Source: Brevibacterium picturae (GTDB lineage: Bacteria > Actinomycetota > Actinomycetes > Actinomycetales > Brevibacteriaceae). Taken from it: 64,000 nt of DNA. The notes beneath the pieces are model-generated. The model saw only the letters and a list, made by a program, of their open reading frames with translations. It had not been told where the DNA came from and did not search any database. Positions 44,034 through 51,469 of the stretch are shown piece after piece. The position numbers and the translations under genes were made by a program. How positions within the stretch are numbered: position 1 is the stretch's first letter; each line of letters starts with the position of its first letter. Location: positions 434,001 to 498,000 of the forward strand of contig NZ_LT629739.1 in NCBI RefSeq assembly GCF_900105045.1. Direction: 5' to 3'.

Positions 44034-45200
44034 GTGAAGAGAAACCTGTACAACGATGACCACGAGGCCTTCCGCGGCACCGTCGCCACCTTCCTCGACC
44101 GCGAGGTCATGCCGAACCTGGAACAGTGGGAGGCCGATCATCTCGTCGATCGGTCGATGTGGAAGAAGGCCGCCGAGGCGGGCATCATCGGCACGTCCAT
44201 CCCCGAGGAATTCGGCGGCGGCGGAGTCACGGACTTCCGGTTCGAGATGGTCCGCAGCGAAGAGATCGCACACCGAGGCGCGAGCGGAGCCACGGGCGGG
44301 TGGGGTGTCTCCGACGGCATCGTCCCCGGCTACCTCATGGCGCTGGGCTCGCAGGCCCAGAAGGAGAAGTACCTGAGTGGCCTGGCAGCCGGTGACCAGA
44401 TCGGTGCGATCGCCATGACTGAACCGAACGCCGGGTCCGATCTGCAGGCGATCACGACGAAGGCCGTACGCGACGGTGATGACTGGGTGATCAACGGGGC
44501 CAAGACCTTCATCACCAACGGCTGCAACTGTGACTTCGTCATCGTCGTCGCCCGCACCAACCTCGATGCCAAGCCATCCCAAGGCACCTCCCTGTTCATC
44601 GTCGAGGACGGCACACCCGGATTCGAACGCGGACGCAAGCTCAAGAAACTCGGCATGGATGCGCAGGACACTTCCGAATTGTCCTTCTCCGACGTCCGCG
44701 TGCCCGCTGACGCCCTCCTCGGCGAACTCGACATGGGCTTCATCCACCTCATGGTCAATCTGCCCAGAGAGCGACTCATCATCGGCTCTGGGACACTGGC
44801 CGGCGCACGAGCGGCACTGACATGGACCAGCGAATACGTCTTCGACCGGCCCGCCTTCGGCCAGACGATCGGCGACTTCCAGAACACACGATTCGAACTC
44901 GCCGAACTCGAAACCCGCGTCGATGCACTCGAGGCCTTCGTCGACCGCTGCGCCTTGGCGCTCAATGCCGAAGAACTCACCGCTGTCGACGCCGCGAAGG
45001 CGAAGTACCTGGGCTCGGATCTCGAGATCGAGGTGATCAACCGCTGTCTCCAGCTCTTCGGCGGATACGGTTACATGCTCGAATACCCGATCGCCCGTGC
45101 GTTCAAGGACACCCGGATCCAGGCCATCTTCGGCGGAGCCAACGAGGTGATGAAGGAACTCATCGGCCGCGACATCGCCAAGCGCCACAAGAAGCGGTAG
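44034..45200 (+). CDS. Acyl-CoA dehydrogenase, long-chain-type active site
   Basis: 388 residues from GTG 44034. FAD/substrate motifs AMTEPNAGSDLQAITT, FITNGCNCDFVIVVART and QLFGGYGYMLEYPIARAFKDTRIQAIFGGANEVMKELIGRDI region. The usual C-terminal Glu of the YEGT motif is Gly here (IFGGANE); the base is more likely the Glu in NLPRERLII, as in long-chain and isovaleryl-type enzymes. It introduces the alpha-beta double bond. Cotranscribed with the thiolase; no enoyl-CoA hydratase is in the window. Confidence 0.9.
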   Translation: MKRNLYNDDHEAFRGTVATFLDREVMPNLEQWEADHLVDRSMWKKAAEAGIIGTSIPEEFGGGGVTDFRFEMVRSEEIAHRGASGATGGWGVSDGIVPGYLMALGSQAQKEKYLSGLAAGDQIGAIAMTEPNAGSDLQAITTKAVRDGDDWVINGAKTFITNGCNCDFVIVVARTNLDAKPSQGTSLFIVEDGTPGFERGRKLKKLGMDAQDTSELSFSDVRVPADALLGELDMGFIHLMVNLPRERLIIGSGTLAGARAALTWTSEYVFDRPAFGQTIGDFQNTRFELAELETRVDALEAFVDRCALALNAEELTAVDAAKAKYLGSDLEIEVINRCLQLFGGYGYMLEYPIARAFKDTRIQAIFGGANEVMKELIGRDIAKRHKKR

Positions 45201-45217
45201 CCACCGCCTCGGTGGGC

Positions 45218-46189
45218 CTACTCCCCCTTGAGCTCGAGCAGCACCTTGCCCCGCACGCTGCGGGAGTCCAATTCGCCGATGGCCTTCGCCGCCTCGTCGA
45301 GAGGGTGAGTGGCATGGATCGCAGGGTTGAGCTTGCCCGCCGCGACATACTCAGCAACTGCGCCCCACTGCTCGGCGATGTAGTCGGGCCGCTCGCGGGT
45401 CGCGGCTCCCCAGGCCACACCGTCGACGGAGATGTTCTTCAGCAGCAGGCGATTGACCTTGACCGAGGGGATCTCACCGGCGGTGAATCCGAGGACGAGG
45501 AGACGACCGTAGGGGGCCAGGACACGAGTCGAGTCCGTGAAGCGATCTCCCCCGACCGGGTCGAAGACATAGTCGACGCCGTTCGGGTAGAGTTCCTTGG
45601 CAGCATCCTTGAACCCCTCGGCCAAGACCACGTGTGTGGCACCGAGATCGCGCACGGTCTGGGCTTTGGCCTCGGTCGAGACCACGCCGATGACTTCGAG
45701 GCCCATGGCCAGGGCCATCTGCACGGTGGCCGATCCCAGCCCGCCTGCGGCACCGTGGACGAGGATGGACTGTCCTGCCTGCGCCTGTGCTCGCAGGCGC
45801 AGAGCGAAGTCCGCGGTGAGCACGTTCATCGGCATGCCGGCCGCGTGGGCCAGGCTGACGCCATCGGGCACGGGCACCGTCTGCTCGTCGGCGGCGACCA
45901 TGAATTCGGCGAAGGTTCCCTTGCCGGGGATCGCGGCGACGCGGTCGCCGGCGGAGAATCGTGAACCGTCACCGGCTTCAACGACGACGCCGGCGGCTTC
46001 GGAGCCGAGGACGAAGGGCAGTTCATGCTTGGTCTGGTACATGCCCCGGGTCTGGAGCAGCTCGGGGAACGTGACTCCCGCATAGGCAACCTCGATGAGG
46101 ACCTCGCCCGAGCCGGGACTCGGACGATCCACCTCGGCGATCTCCACATCGTCCGGACCGGTCAATGCGGCAACGCGAATGGCTCTCAT
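45218..46189 (-). CDS. NADPH:quinone oxidoreductase family protein
   Basis: 323 residues, MDR superfamily, quinone-reductase/acrylyl-CoA-reductase branch. MRAIRVAALTGPDDVEIAEVDRP, VAYAGVTFPELLQTRGMYQ, PFVLGSEAAGVVVEAG, and the NADPH loop SILVHGAAGGLGSATVQMA. Start at 46189; longer frames upstream enter the promoter of the divergent kinase-like gene. It is convergent with the acyl-CoA dehydrogenase gene (17 bp apart). The substrate may be an enoyl-CoA or quinone. Confidence 0.86.
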   Translation of the reverse strand: MRAIRVAALTGPDDVEIAEVDRPSPGSGEVLIEVAYAGVTFPELLQTRGMYQTKHELPFVLGSEAAGVVVEAGDGSRFSAGDRVAAIPGKGTFAEFMVAADEQTVPVPDGVSLAHAAGMPMNVLTADFALRLRAQAQAGQSILVHGAAGGLGSATVQMALAMGLEVIGVVSTEAKAQTVRDLGATHVVLAEGFKDAAKELYPNGVDYVFDPVGGDRFTDSTRVLAPYGRLLVLGFTAGEIPSVKVNRLLLKNISVDGVAWGAATRERPDYIAEQWGAVAEYVAAGKLNPAIHATHPLDEAAKAIGELDSRSVRGKVLLELKGE

Positions 46190-46347
46190 GATTTCCTCAC
46201 TTCTGGTGAAAGGGATGTGGCTGATGACAACTGATTGCTTGGCGAAAGTGCGTGGGATGACCCATTCATCACTATCACATTCGGCCGTGACGAGCATCAC
46301 GATTTCAGCTTGACTCTCACGCCCGGTTTGAATACTGTAAACGAAAC

Positions 46348-46361
46348 TGAACGATTGTTCA
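46348..46361. promoter_or_regulatory. TetR-type palindromic operator
   Basis: TGAAC-GATT-GTTCA, a perfect 5-bp inverted repeat that extends imperfectly to 9-bp arms, placed just after a TACTGT -10-like element and 16 bp before the TTG start at 46378. Size and position fit a TetR repressor site. Confidence 0.6.
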
Positions 46362-46377
46362 CTCGGGAGGGTCGACG

Positions 46378-47412
46378 TTGACCACAGCACCTGCAGGATT
46401 CGATGCCAGAACCATCGGACGATGGATCTCGGACAGATTCGGGGTCACGGACTTCGATGTCGAAGTCATGTCCATCGGACGGTCCAACCTCACCTTCATC
46501 ATCACCGTCGACGGACTGCCGCGCTGGGTGATGAGGCGCCCGCCGCTCGGCCACTCCGGGGGAAGCGCCCACAACGTCGCACGCGAAGGCCGGATCATGG
46601 CCGCGCTGGGCGAGAGCACCGTGCCGGTGCCCCACATCGTCGACATCGTCGACGACCCCGAGGTCCTCGATGTGCCTTTCGTGTTCATGGACCACTGCCC
46701 CGGCTTCGCGATCAATGAGCCCGCCGACTGGGCACGCATCCCCACCGGTCCCGGCCCCGACGACAAACGTGCGTGCGCATTCGGAATGATCGACACGCTG
46801 GCCGCCATCCATCGGGTCGATGTCGACGAGGTGGGCCTCGGGGATCTTCGCCGGCCCGGCGGACTCATCGAACGGCAGCTGCGTCGCTGGCTGGGCCAGG
46901 TCGAGGACATCGCACTGCGCGACATCCCGATCATCCGCGAGGTCCACGATGCCCTCCTCGAAACCATGCCGGATCCGGCCCGAAGCCCCGTCGGCCTGGC
47001 CCATGGTGACTACAAACCCAACAACATGATCTTCGCCCCCGAGGGCACGGTCAACGCCGTCGTCGACTGGGAGCTGACCGCCATCGGCGAGGTGCTCACC
47101 GATCTTGGATACTTCATCGCCATGCTCACCGTGCCCGAGCAGTACACGAGCGTCTGGGTCCCCACCCCGGAACTCGGCTTCCCCACCTCCGACGAACTCA
47201 TCAACCGCTACCAGGAGGTCAGCGGCCACGAGGTCCACGACGTCGGGTACTACGAAGCCTTTGCCATGTGGAAACTGGCCTGCATCCGCGAAGGCGTCTA
47301 CACCCGGCTGCTCACAGGCAAGATGGGCGATCTCGACCTCGACCCGGAAACTGCGGGCGCCGGCGTCGAGGACTTGGCCCGGCAAGCCCTGACCATTCTG
47401 GAGAAAGCATGA
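46378..47412 (+). CDS. Phosphotransferase family protein (APH/ACAD10-11 kinase-like, LvaA-like)
   Basis: 344 residues. Kinase-fold motifs: GRSNLTFIITVDGLPRWVMRRPP (N-lobe), catalytic loop LAHGDYKPNNMIF, and metal loop VVDWELTAIGEVLTDLGYF. It is the branch fused to acyl-CoA dehydrogenase in human ACAD10/11 and separate as LvaA in Pseudomonas levulinate catabolism, where it phosphorylates 4-hydroxyacyl-CoA. The TTG at 46378 has GGGAGG 6 bp before it. The stop overlaps the SDR start (ATGA). Substrate inferred from operon context. Confidence 0.87.
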   Translation: MTTAPAGFDARTIGRWISDRFGVTDFDVEVMSIGRSNLTFIITVDGLPRWVMRRPPLGHSGGSAHNVAREGRIMAALGESTVPVPHIVDIVDDPEVLDVPFVFMDHCPGFAINEPADWARIPTGPGPDDKRACAFGMIDTLAAIHRVDVDEVGLGDLRRPGGLIERQLRRWLGQVEDIALRDIPIIREVHDALLETMPDPARSPVGLAHGDYKPNNMIFAPEGTVNAVVDWELTAIGEVLTDLGYFIAMLTVPEQYTSVWVPTPELGFPTSDELINRYQEVSGHEVHDVGYYEAFAMWKLACIREGVYTRLLTGKMGDLDLDPETAGAGVEDLARQALTILEKA

Positions 47413-48341
47413 GCACCGCCGAGAACAGCGCGAGGAGCACCGCCGACAGCCCGAAGACCTCCGTGGTCGACAAGCGCGTCATCGTCACCGGCGCCGCCAG
47501 CGGGATCGGTGCTGCGTTGGCGACTGAGCTGATCGCACGCGGTGCCCGAGTGGTCCTCGCCGACCTCTCCCCCGCGGTCACCGACACGGCTGCGGCACTC
47601 GACTCCCCTGCAGAATCGGGCTCGAGCGCCGGTGTCAGTCCCGAACCCTGTGCCGAGACCAACGGCTCTGCCCACGCCTGGGTCGGTGACGTGTCCTCGG
47701 TGGCAGGCATCGACGAACTCATCGCCTTCGCCGACGACCGGCTCGGCGGGGTGGACATGTACTTCGCCAACGCCGGCATCATCGGGCCCGGCGAACTGGG
47801 CGAGAACGATGCCGACTGGGATGCCATCATCGACGTCAACCTGCGGGCACATATCCGCGCGGCCCAGGCCCTCATCCCCCGCTGGCAGGAAGCCGGTGAA
47901 GGACATTTCGTCGCCACCGCCTCGGCGGCGGGCCTGCTCACCCAGATCGGATCGGCAGCCTACAGCGTCACCAAACACGCCTCGGTCGGCTTCGCCGAAT
48001 GGCTCGCTCTGACCTACCGCGACGACGGCATCCGTGCCTCGGTCATCTGCCCGATGGGAGTGGACACGAACCTGCTGAGCGCAGCGGGATCCGCGGGGCC
48101 TGCCCAGAGCGCAGTCACCGAGGCCGGAACGGTGCTGGCCCCCGACGATGTCGCGTCGATCGCCCTCGATGCGGTCGAAGCGGGAACGTTCCTCATCCTC
48201 CCCCACCCCGAGGTGCTCGATATGTATCGCATGAAGGGCAGCGACTACGACCGCTGGCTGGCGGGCATGAGCCGCTATCAGCACCGACTCAACGAAGCGA
48301 ACCGACTCAACGAGGAGACCACACATGCTGGAAACGACTGA
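47409..48341 (+). CDS. SDR family oxidoreductase (LvaD-like context)
   Basis: 310 residues, longer than a classical SDR because of an insert of about 30 residues after the second beta strand (DTAAALDSPAESGSSAG). TGAASGIGAALATELI, YFANAGIIGPG, ATASAAGLL and YSVTKHAS give cofactor and Ser-Tyr-Lys sites. In the lva-type pathway an SDR oxidises or reduces the hydroxy or oxo acid intermediate. It overlaps the kinase gene by 4 bp and the dehydrogenase gene by 17 bp. Confidence 0.86.
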   Translation: MSTAENSARSTADSPKTSVVDKRVIVTGAASGIGAALATELIARGARVVLADLSPAVTDTAAALDSPAESGSSAGVSPEPCAETNGSAHAWVGDVSSVAGIDELIAFADDRLGGVDMYFANAGIIGPGELGENDADWDAIIDVNLRAHIRAAQALIPRWQEAGEGHFVATASAAGLLTQIGSAAYSVTKHASVGFAEWLALTYRDDGIRASVICPMGVDTNLLSAAGSAGPAQSAVTEAGTVLAPDDVASIALDAVEAGTFLILPHPEVLDMYRMKGSDYDRWLAGMSRYQHRLNEANRLNEETTHAGND

Positions 48342-49530
48342 CCGCGGCCGTGACTATCAGGAGCGTCTGACGACGTTCATGGAGGGCTTCGTCTATCCGG
48401 CGGAGCCCGTCTATGCCCAGCAGATGGCGGCGGCGAACAGCCCGCACACTCAGCCGCAGATCCTCGAAGACCTCAAGGCCGAAGCCAAGAGCCGGGGTCT
48501 GTGGAATCTCTTCCACCCCGATCCCCAATGGGGTCCAGGACTGACGAACCTCGAATACGCTCCCCTGGCCGAGATCACCGGCCACAGCATCGGGATCGCC
48601 CCGGAAGCCATCAACTGCAATGCCCCCGACACGGGCAACATGGAGGTCTTCACCCGTTTCGGCACCGACGAGCACAAGGAGAAGTACCTGGGGCCGCTGC
48701 TCGACGGCACAATCGCCTCGGCGTTCGCCATGACCGAACCCGCTGTCGCCAGCTCCGATGCGACGAACGTCGAGATGCGTATGGAGCCCACGGATGACGG
48801 GTTCGTCCTCAACGGCCGCAAATGGTTCGCCTCGAACGGCATGCACCCCAATTGCCGAGTCCTCATCGTCATGGGCAAGACCTCCCCCGACGCCGAGGTG
48901 CACCGACAGCAGTCGATGCTCGTCGTCCCGATCGACGCCCCCGGTGTCACCGTGGTGCGCAACCTGCCCGTCTTCGGCTACCACGATCGGGAGGGCCACG
49001 CGGAGATCACCTTCGACAACGTCCGCGTCCCGTCCAAGGACATCCTCAAGGGCGAAGGTGAGGGCTTCGCGATCAGCCAAGCCCGTCTGGGACCGGGGCG
49101 CATCCATCACTGCATGCGCGCGATCGGTGCCGCCGAGCGCGCCCTCGAACTCATGGTCAAACGCGCCGATGAACGTGTGACATTCGGTGAGAAGCTGTCG
49201 TCTCGGGCGAACATCCAGGAGTGGATCGCCGAGGCCCGGATCGAGATCGATCAGGCCAGGCTGCTGACGCTGCATGCGGCGGACATGATGGACAAGCACG
49301 GCAACAAGGTCGCGAAGAACGAGATCGCCGAGATCAAGGTTGTGGCTCCAGCCATGGCGCTGAAGATCATCGATCGCGCGATCCAGGTCCACGGCGGCGC
49401 CGGTGTCACGGAGGACTTCCCATTGGCCAGCATGTGGGCGCACATGCGCACCCTGCGCCTGGCCGACGGCCCCGATGAGGTGCACAAACGCAGCATTGCG
49501 CGCAACGAGATGAAGAAGTACCGCAAGTAG
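48325..49530 (+). CDS. Acyl-CoA dehydrogenase, ACAD10/11-like (LvaC-like)
   Basis: 401 residues. FAMTEPAVASSDATNVEM, FVLNGRKWFASNG, GRIHHCMRAIGAAERALELM and the ending LRLADGPDEVHKRSIARNEM. The ADGPDEVH ending is characteristic of ACAD10/11 and LvaC-type enzymes; the usual catalytic Glu (YEGT) is replaced by Asp. Such enzymes act after phosphorylation of a 4-hydroxyacyl-CoA to move the hydroxyl to C3. Translation is coupled to the SDR by a 17-bp overlap. Confidence 0.9.
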   Translation: MLETTDRGRDYQERLTTFMEGFVYPAEPVYAQQMAAANSPHTQPQILEDLKAEAKSRGLWNLFHPDPQWGPGLTNLEYAPLAEITGHSIGIAPEAINCNAPDTGNMEVFTRFGTDEHKEKYLGPLLDGTIASAFAMTEPAVASSDATNVEMRMEPTDDGFVLNGRKWFASNGMHPNCRVLIVMGKTSPDAEVHRQQSMLVVPIDAPGVTVVRNLPVFGYHDREGHAEITFDNVRVPSKDILKGEGEGFAISQARLGPGRIHHCMRAIGAAERALELMVKRADERVTFGEKLSSRANIQEWIAEARIEIDQARLLTLHAADMMDKHGNKVAKNEIAEIKVVAPAMALKIIDRAIQVHGGAGVTEDFPLASMWAHMRTLRLADGPDEVHKRSIARNEMKKYRK

Positions 49531-49600
49531 GCGGATCGGCTGTTCGAAACCCCCTTTCAACGATTTCGACACACCATTCAACGATGAAGGAAGTGAAGCG

Positions 49601-51337
49601 ATGAGCACGTGGGCAGATACCCGTCCCTGGCTGAAGACCTGGGGAGATCTCGCGAACAAGCCGTACACCCTGGAGAAGTCCACGACCCTGCAGGACCTGG
49701 CGTCGACCGTGGCCACCCACGGCCACGAAGTGGCCATCAGCTACTACGGGTTCGGACTGACCTGGTCCGAGTTCGACCAGTATTCCACGGCGTTCGCTGC
49801 CTACCTGGTCGAGCAGGGGATCTCTGTCGGCGACCGCGTGGCCATCTATGAGCAGAACACCCCCGCCTTCATGATCGCCACCTACGGCATCTGGAAGGTC
49901 GGAGGCGTCGTCGTTCCCCTCAATCCCATGTATCGCGGGGAGCTCGAGCACATCTTCGCCGACGCCGAGGTGAAGGGGCTCGTGGTCTCGAAGGCGGCGT
50001 TCCTGAACCGTGTGGCCCCTTACGCTGCGGCACTGCCGGTCGTCGTTCTCAGCGACGACAGGAGCTTCCAGGTCGACGGGCCCGAGGCGATCTTCTCGAT
50101 GTTCGCTGACCTGCCCGGTGCTCCCGGTGAGAATCCGGGCCCTGACCAGGTGCCGAATCTCCCCGACTTCCAGGCCGTTGTCGAGTCGCGTCTGGACACC
50201 GGTTTCACTCCTCTCATTCCCTCTCCCGAGGACGAAGCGATCGTCGTGTACACCTCGGGGACCTCGGGCAAAGCGAAGGGTGCGTCTGGGACTCACGCCT
50301 CGGTGTCGAGCAATGCCCGCTACTGTGTCCGGACGCCGACGTTCGAACCCGGCGACGGCTTCCTCACACTGGCCCCGATCTTCCACATCACCGGATTCGT
50401 CTGCCAGTTCATCGCCGGTGTCAGCGGTGGCGCGCGGCTGATCCTCAACTATCGATTCGATCCGGGCTCCCTTCTCGAACTCTTCCTGCGGGAGAAGCCG
50501 ACGTATATGGCAGGCCCGGCCACGGTCTATACCGCAATGCTTGCCCATCCCAGCGCGACAGCGGAGCACTTCGCATCGTTCAAGCGCATCATGTCGGGTG
50601 GTGCTCCCCTGCCCGAGGGCTTGGTGACGAAATTCGAGGACAAGACCGGCGTCTACATCGGGCAGGGCTACGGTCTGACCGAGACCTGTGCACAGGTGGC
50701 GACCGTCCCACCGGGCTTGAGGGCACCGGTCGATCCCGATAGCGGCAATCTGTCCTGCGGTCTGCCCCAGCCAGACACCATGATTCGCATCCTCGACGAC
50801 TTCGGTGAACCCTTGGGCCCGAACGAGATCGGCGAGGTGGCCATCTCGGGACCTGAGGTCGTCGCCGAATACATCAATAATGAGAGGGCCACAGCCGAGC
50901 AGCTCCCGGGTGGGGAGCTGCGCACCGGCGATGTGGGCTACATGAACGAAGACGGCTGGCTGTTCATCGTCGACCGGAAGAAGGACATGATCAACGCCTC
51001 CGGCTTCAAGGTCTGGCCGCGGGAGGTCGAGGACGTCCTCTACACCCACCCGGCGATTCAGGAGGCGGCAGTCGTCGGCGTCCCCGATGAGTATCGTGGT
51101 GAGAACGTTGCCGCGTTCGTGACTCTGCAGTCGGGTCCCGAGGCCGATGCCGTCACCGAAGCCGAGATCGTCGAGTTCTGTCGCGAGAAGTTGGCCTCCT
51201 ACAAGGCTCCACGGCAGGTGACCATCATCGACGAGTTGCCGAAGACCAGCTCAGGGAAGATCCTGCGGCGCACGATCCGCGCCGATGCCGTGGCTGCCGC
51301 CGAGGAAGCGAAGGCTGGGGCAGTTGGCTCTGACTGA
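49601..51337 (+). CDS. AMP-dependent acyl-CoA ligase (LvaE-like context)
   Basis: 578 residues, ANL superfamily. A3 VVYTSGTSGKAKGASG, A5 GYGLTETCAQV, A7-A8 LRTGDVGYMNEDGWLFIVDRKKDMINASGFKVW-type region, and A10 KTSSGKILRRT with the catalytic Lys. The alanine-serine-glycine after the A3 core (KAKGASG) differs from the usual PKGV. It activates the acid that the three genes before it then process. The 70-bp gap before it contains two TTCAACGAT direct repeats (49556, 49577), half-site-like relative to the 46348 operator. Confidence 0.88.
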   Translation: MSTWADTRPWLKTWGDLANKPYTLEKSTTLQDLASTVATHGHEVAISYYGFGLTWSEFDQYSTAFAAYLVEQGISVGDRVAIYEQNTPAFMIATYGIWKVGGVVVPLNPMYRGELEHIFADAEVKGLVVSKAAFLNRVAPYAAALPVVVLSDDRSFQVDGPEAIFSMFADLPGAPGENPGPDQVPNLPDFQAVVESRLDTGFTPLIPSPEDEAIVVYTSGTSGKAKGASGTHASVSSNARYCVRTPTFEPGDGFLTLAPIFHITGFVCQFIAGVSGGARLILNYRFDPGSLLELFLREKPTYMAGPATVYTAMLAHPSATAEHFASFKRIMSGGAPLPEGLVTKFEDKTGVYIGQGYGLTETCAQVATVPPGLRAPVDPDSGNLSCGLPQPDTMIRILDDFGEPLGPNEIGEVAISGPEVVAEYINNERATAEQLPGGELRTGDVGYMNEDGWLFIVDRKKDMINASGFKVWPREVEDVLYTHPAIQEAAVVGVPDEYRGENVAAFVTLQSGPEADAVTEAEIVEFCREKLASYKAPRQVTIIDELPKTSSGKILRRTIRADAVAAAEEAKAGAVGSD

Positions 51338-51376
51338 TCCGGAATCGACTGCACGCTGCCAATGATGTCAGCTGGC

Positions 51377-51411
51377 CACGGCCGTCGCGTCTGCATGACG
51401 CGGCGGCCGTG
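51377..51411. terminator. Hairpin between convergent ligase and sbcC-like genes
   Basis: Fifteen-nt arms (CACGGCCGTCGCGTC and GACGCGGCGGCCGTG, 14 of 15 paired) with a 5-nt loop. A 14-bp perfect palindrome (GCGACAGCTGTCGC, 51425-51438) follows. Together they can stop both convergent transcripts. Confidence 0.75.
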
Positions 51412-51469
51412 TCTGTCCGCGAAGGCGACAGCTGTCGCATCCGGCTGGGTCTGCATGCGCGATGCTCGG

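Noticed and set aside
43395..45188. A 597-codon open frame antisense to thiolase and acyl-CoA dehydrogenase
   Set aside because: It spans two well-supported genes and has shadow-type composition without motifs.
49406..51049. A 547-codon open frame antisense to the CoA ligase
   Set aside because: No recognisable domain. The sense strand has all ANL motifs.
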